NCBI GenBank assembly: GCA_963978545.1
Contig: OZ021731.1
Coordinates: forward strand, 26,922,093-26,986,092
Length of the DNA stretch: 64,000 nucleotides
Reading direction: 5' to 3'
Origin: Linyphia triangularis
Lineage: Eukaryota; Arthropoda; Arachnida; Araneae; Linyphiidae
The notes beneath the pieces were generated by a model. The model ran no database searches. It had not been told where the DNA came from and was given only the letters and a program-made list of their open reading frames with translations. A program made the translations under genes and the position numbers. Below are positions 44,580-56,600 of the stretch, in pieces; the first letter of the stretch is position 1; each line of letters starts with the position of its first letter.

Positions 44580-44882
44580 ATATATAGTCTTGTGTTGGTA
44601 ATCAGTTAGCCTGATGAAAAATTTCTTGGCCAGGGAAAAGGGCCGAGTTTGAAAGGTGAAGAAGCAAGCGGTGGAGAAATGGCGAGTTGTTTTGGATATT
44701 TGCGGGCATAAGAGCTATGGCGATGTGGGCTAATGGGAGTCAAACCAGAGACTCCTAGATATGTAGACAGATACTCTACGGCTGCGCAAAAGAGTACTCC
44801 AGTGCATAGAAGCTATAGCTGTCATTTGTACACGAAACCGTCTCAGAGCTACATATTTAGGTAAAATACATTATAACATTAA

Positions 44883-45746
44883 CAAGGGGACCTTACGGTC
44901 TCGGAAATTCAGATCGGGATGAGACTCGACAGATTAGTAGTATACCTTAAGGGTATCCACACAGTAAAACAATAAAGCGCACTAGCCAGAAGATTCCGAG
45001 AAAACAGGCTCTAAAGAGTTATGCAAAGCTTATATACTAGTAGAGAATTTTGCTCTGCAGCTCCCCAGGGGCTAAGTGGTCAGCGTGCTGGGTTCCCGCA
45101 CGGGCAATTCGGGTTCAATACATCGTGTTGTGTTTTTTTTTTTTTTTTTTTAAATTTATAATGTTAATTTATAAAGTGGGTTGGGTAGGGGTAGAACCAT
45201 TGTTCGATAAGTACAATTAGGGTATTGGAAAATTTCTGACTTCCTGCTTATGTACAATAGGACAACATTCCTACTCTTCCATATAGAAAATGGTTCTTCA
45301 TGCTTATTGCGAAAATCATTTATTTCTCTACAGCTTACAATATCTCAAAATTTATAATCACTTGTTTGTGAGAATAATAAATAGAGTTTTAATGTACCTT
45401 CATTAAAGCACATTAGGTATTTAAAAATAAAGTATTATCTTTAATTCAAATTTCAGTTAGCTGTAACAGTTACTTTATAAATTGAAAAAAGAAAAAAAAA
45501 CTAACGACGTATCGAACCCAGATCGCCCGTATGGGAATTCAGCACACTGACCACTTAGCCACCGGGAGTTGCTGAGCAGAAATCTCTACTAGTATATAAG
45601 CTGCGCGTAACACTTCAGAGCCTGTTTTTTCGGAATCTTCTGGCTAGTGCGCTTTATTGCTTTACTGTGTGGATACCCTTAAGGTATACTACCAATCAGC
45701 CGAGTCTCATTCCGATCTGAATTTCCGAGACCGTAAGGTCCCCTTG
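44883..45746. mobile_element. Long-terminal-inverted-repeat element (864 bp) with tRNA-like arms
   Basis: Arms of about 290 bp (44883-45175 and about 45460-45746) are inverted copies. Shared landmarks include ccttacggtctcggaaattc, taccttaagggtatcc, gcgcactagccagaagattc and tatatactagtagag. The 3-bp sequence taa flanks both ends (44880-44882, 45747-45749), as in PIF/Harbinger elements. Each arm carries a tRNA-like stretch (ggctaagtggtcagcgtgct and ggttcaatac-type box B) followed by a T run. The central 290 bp is unique and non-coding. It is either a fold-back transposon or an inverted pair of composite SINE-like units. Confidence 0.75.
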
Positions 45747-45981
45747 TAAGACCAATGACAGAAGTTCTAGTATCAGTGAAGAATGCCTTCTTGGAGGTTA
45801 CTGTAGTGAAAACTGGTCGGCATGGGGCTAGAATGGGAGAAAACGCGGAAAACTGACACAAAGTATCACAATCGTTACTGTGTCTACACGTAATGAGAAT
45901 AGAAATTGCAGTGAATCAAGTAAGGCTTACTCCCAAGGCCTCTCACATACAGATAGTAGTCAGCATTGATAGTAAAAGAAA

Positions 45982-46184
45982 GGTTAAAATGCGTTATACG
46001 CGCCCCCCGTTTTGGCGACTTTGCAAAATGCTGCCAAGTTGCATTGACACTACTACTGAATTGAACTACAGGTTTGCCAAAATGGATGCCAAGTTGTAAT
46101 GGAACCATATAGGTTGTGGGTTACTATACTTGCCACAAAATCACCACAAAAATGGGGGGCAGAGGAGTATAACGTATTCTAACC
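45982..46184. mobile_element. 203-bp MITE, GGT...ACC ends
   Basis: Ends ggttaaaatgcgttatac / gtataacgtattctaacc are inverted. The near-perfect 8-bp duplication aaaagaaa / aaaggaaa lies at 45974-45981 and 46185-46192. The interior has ttttggcgac and a G/C run repeated in inverse orientation. It shares GGT...ACC ends, an 8-bp duplication and the ggcga motif with the MITE at 981-1230. Confidence 0.8.
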
Positions 46185-46476
46185 AAAGGAAATAGTAGTT
46201 ATTAAACAAGGCGATAACTAGACTTCTATTTGGAGGGAAGGGGTTAAAAATATATTTTACCCAATTACAAAAATATGAAATTGTGCAAAACAACCAGTTA
46301 ATTTCCATAGCTTTTATTAAGAAGTTCGAAATTATATGAACAAGGAATTTAATCTATTACGTATAGTAGTTTAATGTATAATAAAACTAAAAATATTTCT
46401 TTAGGGTTAGGATCCTATAACCTCCCCCCCGCCCCATTTTTGGATAAGGCCCTGCTATGCCACCGAAACAGAGTTT

Positions 46477-46656
46477 GGTTGGTTGTTTTCAGATTATCTG
46501 ACGCCGTCAGCAACACGAAATTTATAATGCGCCGAAATATTCGCCATTAGACAAGGCAACATACATTTACAAACACACATGTCTAACACGGGACTCGAAC
46601 CCGCAACCTCGCGGTCTAGAAGTTAGCACGCTAACCACTATACCGTTTGGTCGGCC
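46477..46656 (-). mobile_element. SINE family B, copy 4 (180 bp)
   Basis: On the minus strand it carries the same tRNA-like head (box B ggttcgagtcc) and tail as the copy at 9398. A perfect 14-bp target duplication, ccgaaacagagttt, lies at 46463-46476 and 46657-46670. Confidence 0.93.
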
Positions 46657-47607
46657 CCGAAACAGAGTTTGAAAGAGGTGAGTGACGTGGATAAGATTGA
46701 ACGCACAATGTATAAATATGAAGTTATGGGTACTTAATAGGATATCAGGAACTGGGAAAAGTCAGATTTAATGGCTAGTTTAAAATAATTTTAACCATCA
46801 AACCTTTCAAAACCATAAAAACTGAACTTGATATTCTTGCTATTTGAATTGTGAAACACATTAACAAAGAAAATAATGGTAAAATGTAATTTTTTATAGA
46901 AATTTTCATTTATTTAACTATTTTCAAAATGAAATTAATCATTCTAATAATTACCATGTGATTCGGGGAAAAACAAATTACAGAATTACATTGATTATTT
47001 GGTATTGTTTTGTTGTTATGATGGTTTTGAAAAAAATGTGGGTTTGATGCTACGACAGTGGTATTTTTTTTAATTAAAAAACAGATAAATCCTTAGGAAA
47101 TAAAAATATTTAAAGTAATACCAAAACTATTAATTATTTTTGTTTAGTACACCCGAAAAAACAAAAAAAAATGTATATATATATTTTTTTTCTTTTTGTA
47201 ATAAATTCACAAATTAAATTATAAATATATATTCTCAATTATTGATGTACTGTGATTTGAGCTTTGATTTCTTAAAAATTGAATATCTCATTGAAAATAG
47301 TTTTGATTTTCCTGCCTTTCTCATCATAATAATAATTTCATTCAAGCATCACATAATGGTTTTTGATGCTGATTTCGACAGTTTCCCGCTGCTTTCTCAC
47401 CTCTACTCTTCGCGGTTATTTCTCGGAGATGAATTACCGTAGAGAAAGAGATGTGAATGAATGTCGGGCATTTAATTATGATTCTTTTGTTACATTTTCG
47501 TTCTGTTGCTTAAAAAGTGCACGGGAAGCTTAGGAGTGCTCACTCTTTTCTTAAAGAGATGCAGCATTCACGAAGGATGGCTTTTTTAACTTAGGATTTT
47601 CTACAAG

Positions 47608-50600
47608 ATGAAGGAGATGGTTGGAGGTTGTTGTGTATGCTCCGACGAGCGTGGTTGGGCCGAGAATCCTCTTGTTTATTGTGATGGGCAAGGTTGTAAT
47701 GTTGCTGTTCATCAAGGTAAGTTATAAAAATGCCTCTTATATTTATTAAATTTAATTAAAATAAATTTAGTTTTGGTTTTGATGCTATTTTCTTTCTTTT
47801 CAAATTGGTTGAAAAAAAAATGCAGGTGGATTGTGATTGGTGTCAATGAACATCCCCTAACGGAGTTGTAAACACATGTCAAAAACCCATTCTGCTTCGC
47901 GTTTGGATTTATAACTTTTTTTTTCTAATTATGTGATTGATAAAATTTACTTTAAGTACCCTAATTAATTTATTTTTAATGTTGTATATGTTCAGATTAG
48001 GTGGTTTTATTCAAGTTTTTGAGAAAAGTGAGACCGGGTATGTTAGTTTTGAATGTTTTTTTTACTAAGTTTTTACCTGATGTTTGTTTGTTCACATTTT
48101 ACTGATTTTTTTTGTTTATTTGATGTTACATTTCCTCCCTTAATTATAAATTTATTTTAGTAATTTTTCACTAATAATAATATTTTGCTTATTTTAAAAT
48201 TACTGCTACCATAAAATTTGGGGATAGTTTTGGAATTGTTAGTTATTTTTCAAGGCAAATATGATTTTAAATTTGGATGAATAATTGTGCATGGTTTTGG
48301 TACGAATGCATTATTTGCTCTTAGTTGTTATAAAGATACTTTTTTTTTTTTTTTTAAGTCTTTGTTTATACCTTTCACTTAAAATTTCATAAATTATTAG
48401 CATAAAGTAGGTACATGCATCTTAAATATTCCTTGAAGCTAAACACTAAACAATACCTAAACATCTACAACCTTAATTTTCAAAATTGGAATGTAAACAG
48501 ATGCACTTGCGTCATCCTGGAGCTTAAGGAGGATGCTCGGTAAAATCTTAGATGGGCCCACCTCTTGGCAACTTATTTCAAATCTCGCCAAGTTGACTAC
48601 TAATTGAATATTTGTTATTATTATTTTTCAATTAAAAAACGATACTTAAAGGCCAGAAATAATAATATTTTATAAAAAAAATTAAGACTTACTATAAATG
48701 TGTTTGAATCCTTTGACGGCGGAGGGTACGTGTTAATGATTTGCCGAATAAAGAATCTTGTAAAATCATAAAAACCTTCTCCCAAGAGACCAGATGCATA
48801 AATGACGGGGAAAAAATGAATACATATTAATTAACCAATCAGGTTTCAGAATTTCGTTGTGCATTTCGAATAAATTTGGTTCCGAAACGCCGTTGTGATC
48901 GGACGCTCAAACAGGGCGCTCCGTAAGATTCTAGACTGTTCTCCTCCATAATCTGTCTAGGTTGCCACATTGGCGACGTTATCACCACTCGTTTGGCGAG
49001 AATTCCAAAAGATGCCAAGAGGTGGGCTATTCTAAGATCCACCCAGGGTGCTCTTCCGTAGTCGGGTACCAAAAACCACCAAGTTTAAAAGTTGGTGCAG
49101 TTATCTACAAGCTGAAATGTTTACACGAAAATATTTTAGCCTCGAGGATTTCTATTTATTAGTTCGAGGTTGCAATAGCAACCGTATCACGAATCGGCAG
49201 GTTATTAGTTTGAATGAGTTATCACTGTATTTTGGTGATTTTAATCTGGTACCCAGCTAACCGAAGAGTACTTATAATAGGTGTAAGCATTTTAGTTGAT
49301 GATTTTTTGGTAATTTGTCTCTGTTTATTTTTTTAAGATAAATATTTTCAAATTGCATCTCTTTAATCTCTTTAAATGTTTTTAGAGTAATCATTAATAG
49401 AATTCAGCGTTGTTTTTTTTTTTTTGCTCTAAACAAAGTTTCTTAAAATCTCCAGGTCTCTATTTTTCATTTTTACTTGTTTGTCAGTAAGAAATAGTGC
49501 TCAAACTATTTAAATTTTAAATTATGTTAGTGAGTGGTTGTAAAATTGCAATAAATATGGGGTCCTTTAGTTCATCCTTACTTATTTTTACTTTCACTAG
49601 TTTTATTACTTAATATTTGGTATTTTGTTATTTTATTATTGCACTTGTACACAAAAAAAATCGAACGATGGCTATATCTTGTGATGAAATAACAAAAGTA
49701 AAATACCTATGTAAATTGCGGAAGGTCTTTATTGATTGTATATAAAAAATTTAATCGTGAAGGGTCGTCTACATATTAAAACTAAACCAAACTTTATAAA
49801 GTTCAATGGCAACCTCATAATATTATACCATATTTAGATGTAGAATCCAAAAAAAAGCGTCTTAATACCAAATTTTATAATTTTCCAATGAGTGGTTAGT
49901 AATTAAAATGATGTCAAAAAAGTGGCAAATTAATGTTAAAAAGAAAATTTATTTTTTTTTGTCATAAATTCTTGAATAGTAAATATATTTTAGCAATTTT
50001 TGCTTCAAACGATAGTTTATAAGTGGCCAAACATGCATGACATGCAACTTGGTATTAAATAGTTTGGCTTTTGTATTGAATAGTTTTTTAATTATTAATT
50101 ATTTATTAATGAAACATGTTTTACATTTTTTTTTTTAAATAGAAACATGTATTTTTTTGCTTCCATTAGAATTATCATGGTTGATAACCCTCCCGAATTT
50201 CTTTTCATTCCATTTTGACTTTTGGTTCTCAATATTTTATCAAAAATGTAAAAAAGCTTACTTTAAGAGACTGTGTTATAGATTAAGTCTTGAAGCACGC
50301 ACACGTTCGGATTTTTCGGAACGCTTAAGAAATTTGCCCTCAAGATTGGCCAAAACGTTTTCACTCGTAAGTCATGTGTTTCTCAACATAATGAACGTAA
50401 ATTTGGTATATTAGGGTAAAGGAAGTCATACCTGCCAACTTGTATGGATTATCCGTAAAATGTACGGATTTTTACTATTTTGTACGGTTGTACGAACAGC
50501 TAAAAAAATCGTACGGATTTCAAGGTACTTTTCGTTTTTTCCTTAAAACCGAATTTTTTAATATTTTTCAAAGTCACCAATGAAACCGAAACGATTTTCC

Positions 50601-53600
50601 AAAGCTGCCGCGTCAGTCAAAATGAAGATGGAGTTACATTTACTTAGTATACAGCCCTCTAAGAATTTTTTTTCCACCAAACATGTAGAAAATCGTAAAC
50701 AAAACATTTTGGTGCAAACCGCATGATTCTACGATAATTAGAACCGAAAATATAGCCAACGTTTGGATTTTTTTTGCTTACTGTACCGTTGAAAGCAACG
50801 GTAAACATGTTTTCTAACAATACTTAGTACTCTTCTGTTATACCAGTGTTCGCCACTAACTTTTAGAGGTGGACCGTATACATTATGTTGGAGCTTTTCT
50901 TGGGCTGGATAAACCAATATATGTATCTTTAATTGTTATCAATTTAACAATACATAGCAATTCTGAAAACTGAAAAAAAAAAATTGTATTTTTATCTTAA
51001 TAAAATTACAATTGATATTTAATTATTTTTTTTTCAAATAATTAAAAAATAATAGTTTTTAGTTCAGTTATAAAAGACTAAAAAAAATAGCAAATCTTTT
51101 GTTTCAACGTGACCATGAGACTTGACCTAACTTTTAATAAAAGTATTAAAACTGCACTTCCCCTTTGAATCGATATCAATTGTGAGACGATGGCGGTCGA
51201 AATCGTTCAGGTTATTTTATGATAGTCTATTTCTGTTGCAGTATTTGTTGCAGACAATCTTAATAAATTGTCCAAATGAGATTCAAATAAGTTATTCCTG
51301 TAATCATTCTTCATGAAAACCATCTTGCTAATAGCTTCTTCATATAGTTTCTTCAAGCATGTAGTAGAGTACTCTGTTTTACATAGTACTCACATATTTG
51401 CTATTTCAGAAAAATTTCAATTATCTAAGAAAAAAGTCATACCGTGAATTTGATTTTTTTTTTTATCTTCTGTATTGCTGGCGGGCCGCAAAAAATATTT
51501 CGCTGGGCTAAATCCAGCACCCAGAGGCTGCGTAGTGGCTAACGCTGCGTTAGGCAGATACCAGATAAAAACTACCAAATTGCAACAATAACTCATCTCA
51601 ACTAACAACCTTCAAATCATTTATAATTAATATAAAAAACTGTTATAGGGTTGTTACAGTAACCCTGTAAAACCCCATAAACATACATTTGGGCTTAGTG
51701 ATACATTGAAACGAGTAAATATTTAGGCTTGGTGCCAACTAGTACCTGTCTTACGGTAGAGTACCTAATAATTTAATATTAAAAAATTATAAGGATGTTC
51801 TATACAAATCAGCAGATTAAAAAAAAAATCTTATTGCCAAGCCATGTTTTGAAACCACTCTTACTAACTCCCTAAATGAAGAGTTATTTCTAAGCACCTC
51901 CTATATGGAAAATAGACAAATATAGAAAAAACATAGAAATAAAATAATCTTACATCACTATAAATCTACCATTTGCTTTCAAATAACTAATTTCTGGTTT
52001 TAAACAAATATTATATAAAAAAAAATTGGAAGAGAAATGCAGATCAATATTAAGTTTAAATCAGAGTGTACCGCGAGTAGGCAATATATTTTTGAATAAC
52101 TTCTCATTTTTAAGAGAAAAGGAAATTGCTTCAGGGTTCCCACGGTCATTGAAAGTCATTAAAAGTGCTTAATATTTTTTAACTTGTTTTCAAGGCCTTG
52201 AAAGTGCTTGAAAATACTTAGAAGTGCTTAAAAGTCCTTGAAAATGCTTAGAGGTCCTTAAAAAGTCCTTAATTTGTGCAGATGTTGTGAGACCAACTGC
52301 AAAATTTATAAAAATGCAACTAGGACTTGCTATCCCTGCGAGACCGCCTCTTATCTGCACCGTATTGGAATTTTCCCGACATGTTTGTATTAAGCATCCA
52401 ACAACTTGTAACTTTTTTGGTAGAATATATACTTGATTAAAAATTTATACAAAAACATGATGCCTGAAAACAAATTTTCAAAGGTCCTTAAAAATATTAA
52501 TTTGGTCCTTGAAAAGTCATTGATTTTCATTCTGTGATTTGAGTGGGAACCCTGTTGCTTGAGTTGCATGTCAAATAATATCACCTTCTGCTTTAAACTG
52601 TAAAAAAAGATAACTTTTCTATTTTCAGCTTGTTATGGTATTGTTCAGGTACCAACTGGACCATGGTTTTGTCGTAAATGTGAATCTCAAGAAAGGAGTG
52701 CCAGAGTAGTGAGTATCCCTCTCTCTGCTCCTTCTCTCTGAGTCCTCTGATGTATGTGCATTTTTATTTAAGTATAGAATTTTAAGTGAATATATCACCT
52801 TGTATCAGGGTTTGAATTTAGCCACCGCACCGTGCAATTTCCCAGTGCTCCTAAGTTTTTAATTTGAATGCACAATCTCCCCTGACTATTTTGAGCTTAA
52901 TCTAATTCCCCCCCCCCCCCCCCCCCAAATAAGACAAAAATACTTGCATATAAGCTGCAAAATTTTTGTCGAATTTTTCCTCTAAAATTGGGAAGGGGAG
53001 GTTAGCTTATTTTTGATAACGTTAATGGGGGTGAACCATTTTGGCAATAGAGAAACTTCGTATTCCATCCAAACTTATTTTGTTAGTGAGAGCTACCCTC
53101 TCAAGTTCCAAGACAAGAATTCGAATTCAGGGCGAGTTGTCCGAAGAATTATTCTTTCATAATGGAGTTTAGCGGACCTTAAGTTTTTAATTTGGCTGCA
53201 AGAGCTTTGCGTTTAAACATAAATCTAGAAAAAGCAAAATATACGATTTCTGATGTCCAAAAACTAAACATGAATTTAAATTAGAGTTAAGAAGTTGAGA
53301 ATAAAACATTATGAATGAAAGACTTATTTTAATCCAGATGAAAATATATACAGATGACAATTACATGCTTAATGATTTATCACTACTCTGATATGCAAAA
53401 TACGAAAGAGAAAGTGTACACAAAACACTTGCCTATATATATCATTCTCTACATGATCAGTTGCAGTTAAAACAGATACAGAAATTTGCAGGTAATAAAT
53501 AAGTTAACTTTCCTAGAAGTAACTATAAACAACTCAACCTAGTCCACTCAATGTCTACGTTTGTAAACGAACTGGTCTGATCAGACTGAATGATGAAGAA

Positions 53601-56600
53601 CCTACTACCCTTAAACATTATGGGTACCAAAATCCTTTATGTTTTCCAACAATTTCCTTAAAGAATAGTTGTAAGATTTCACTCAATAATATTAGCAATT
53701 TTGAATCTGTATTCTGTTTTAAATATTTGGGATCAGAAATTAACTGTCAAAATAATATCTCACCTGAAATAAAAAATAGAATTGTGTCTGTTAATAGAGC
53801 CTTTTGTGGACTAAATAATTTATTTAAGTTGCAGTTCATTTTCAGAAGAACTAAATTCTTGCTTGCTTGATAAGATCTGTTTTTGGTGTATCGGCTGTCA
53901 TGCTATTGATGACTGTGGATCGGCTTATATATCACTCTGTAGTGATCACTTCAAAACCCCCAAACTTTCCTTTTGTCTAATGTTTATAGCTTTGGCCTAA
54001 CATGCTGGATGCCTTGTCTCGGAGCCGATTCCCAGCTGGTTCTTATTTCTCCACATTGGTGAAATTTACTGCGATACGCTTCACTGCACGAAAGTGACAT
54101 ACAGTTTCGTTCCGTTATACTCCCGTCCGATTCACTACCAGGCTTGTACTGTAGAGATCATTTCAAAACCCTGAAACTTTCCTTTGATGTGGGAAATTGC
54201 TTTTGTGTAATGTTTATAGTTTCGGTCTAGCATGCTAGATGCCTTGCCTCTAGATTGATTTCCAGCTGGTCCTTATACTTTTTTTATTTAAGCATTTAAA
54301 ATTGTAATTTTTACATATTTAGAAGTATTACTAAGTAAAAACTAAATTTTATTAAAAAATTTTTTATAGTGCTCGTAAGTTTTCAAAATTTAATTTTTTT
54401 AAAAAAAATTCATTAAATTTCGTATTCTATTTAATTTTTCCATATTTTTTCCTTATTTTTTTTTTTTTTTTTTTAAATGTTTCTAGTATAAGTAAAATAG
54501 TTTCTGAGAAAAACAATAATTACTGTACCTATATGTAAAAAACGAGTATTTTTCAACATTTAAATTTGTAAAATATTTTTTTTTATTTAATTCAAAAATC
54601 CATGCCTATTTTTATCAAATAAATATTAAGAATGAAAAAAAAAAAAAAAAAAATCAAGTCAATTCATCAATATTTGCTGAAGTTTTAGCATTTTGAGTAA
54701 GGTGGTTAGAGAACAGAAAAATGTGTTCGAAACATCGAAGGAGCTAATGCGGCAATGCTAAATTCCCCATAAAAATATAGTTTTTTTTCAATTGCAGTTA
54801 TAGGAATCAGATCAAAAATTTGACAGAATTAGGAGAAGATTTCAAAGATCATAAACATGCAAAACATAGAAATTTTTTATTTTTATTATTTTTCGTGAAA
54901 ACAATTGGTACCAAGTCCCCTTAAAAGTTATAAAATTTCAAGATGCTATTTTCTACTTTCATCTTGTTAAATAAACTATATTCAGTAAGTAGCATAATTG
55001 ATGCCTAATAATTCTCGTTATAAAATATTTTTTTACATAATATTAGCAGTTTTTTTTTTTTTTTCTTTCCTTCTTTTCTAAGTTTATCAGTAGTGAACAA
55101 AAACAATCTCAACTAATTCACAGCATTTAGGAGATAATTCATAGTGAAAATATCTCAATATCTAAGACATTCTAGTTAATTTATGGTAAATAAAGAAATA
55201 AGAATGTCTGTCCAATTTTTCTTGATTTTCTGGTTTAAAATTTTTATATAACAAAACTACTTCAGCTCTTGCAACGATGAGTAGAAAATCCTTGATAAAA
55301 TTAGGGGGTTGGCTTATATGTGAGTATATATACATATAGTTTTAAATTTCAAAGGTTCACTTGTTAAAAAAATGTGTGTGAACTTTTTCTTATTTTTCCT
55401 TTATTTCAAATATATAATTTGTTTTATTTTTAGCATGATTTTTAAAAAAATATTTTTAATATAAATTTTTATTTTTTGTTCCCTGAAGTGTTCATATGCC
55501 TAAATTAATTTCAGTGCATCTAAATTTAAAACTTATGGGCACTTGTGCACCTAATTAGAATTAGTTAATTTTGACCCTTCCTTTTTTGCTGAAAATTAAG
55601 AAAATATAGTATTTGATTAAAAATACTTTTAAAAGAAAAAAATTGCCCTAATATGAATTGCAATTAAAAAGAAAATTGAGTAAAAAATCGTAAGTTTTTT
55701 TTGCCGAAAAAAGCCAAAACAAAAATATTTCTAAAATTACAACAAATTCTCACTTCAGTGTATACAGATACATAAAAGGAATATGTGGTAAAAATTTCAG
55801 GAAGGTAGCTTGTGCAGTTTCTGAGATAAAGGTACATGAATAATGAAAAATATAGTTTTGAGAAAAAGCACATTTTAAAGAAAACTTTGCTTACATTAAT
55901 AGTTACCAATTTTTTCTTCAAAAAATTATTAAAAATACTTTCAATCGAGGTACTATTACAAATGAGGTATCCTTTTAAATGGGAGAATTTAAATTTTGAT
56001 AAACTCAAAATTGATTATTTATTAATTTGTGGGGATCAAATCCCCTTAAAAAAATTAATAAACATTTTTATTAAAAAGTCACTTTCATTATTCAGATTTG
56101 AGGCCCCCTTCAATACAAGGCTCAAGGTAGTTACCATAGTTACCATGTCCACCTAAAGATAAATACACCACTAAAATCAAACTATGTGCCTTACTTCCTG
56201 TGCCATTTTTTTATTGACAACTTTCTTTCATTTTGTTGAATTGGGGAAATAACCCTAATTATCTGTTTTGTCTGCTTTTTTTAACATTGCCAAATAATCT
56301 AAAGTTCTGTTTTGTAAGACCTAATGACGTGGTTGTGAAATTCATTGCATTGAATTGTTTCACTATCCAGAGTGGCCACAGAACTGGGAAAATCTGGAAA
56401 TGTCAGGGAAACTTTGTATTGTTTAAGGCACATTCATCCATATTTTGGTGCTATTTACATAGAGATTTGTAGTGGTAGGCCATTAGAAATGTAATGCTAC
56501 GGAATAATTTAAACTTTTCATTACCAGCAAAACTATTTTTTTTTTTTAATGCATATTATCTCTTTAGCATACATGTTCTATTTGATCAGGGTGTCTAGAC

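Larger units (their letters stand above)
38466..47607. other. TRIP4 5' region / TRIP4-AF10 intergenic interval
   Basis: By homology, the missing N-terminal exons of TRIP4 should be on the minus strand here, unless the gene's 5' part is divergent. I scanned for them and could not support one. A possible minus-strand 5' UTR donor (gtagag|gtgaga) is near 47400. Most of the interval is repeats, listed separately. The parts between, notably 42340-43060 and 46670-47240, are AT-rich with no supported feature. Confidence 0.5.

Noticed and set aside
45679..45861. Minus-strand coding frame, with a plus-strand frame at 45893-46099
   Set aside because: The first overlaps the arm of the long-inverted-repeat element; the second overlaps a MITE. 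Neither resembles a protein.
47242..47442. Open frame upstream of the AF10 start
   Set aside because: It ends in a stop before the ATG at 47608, and the AF10 family start MKEMVGG fits 47608 exactly.
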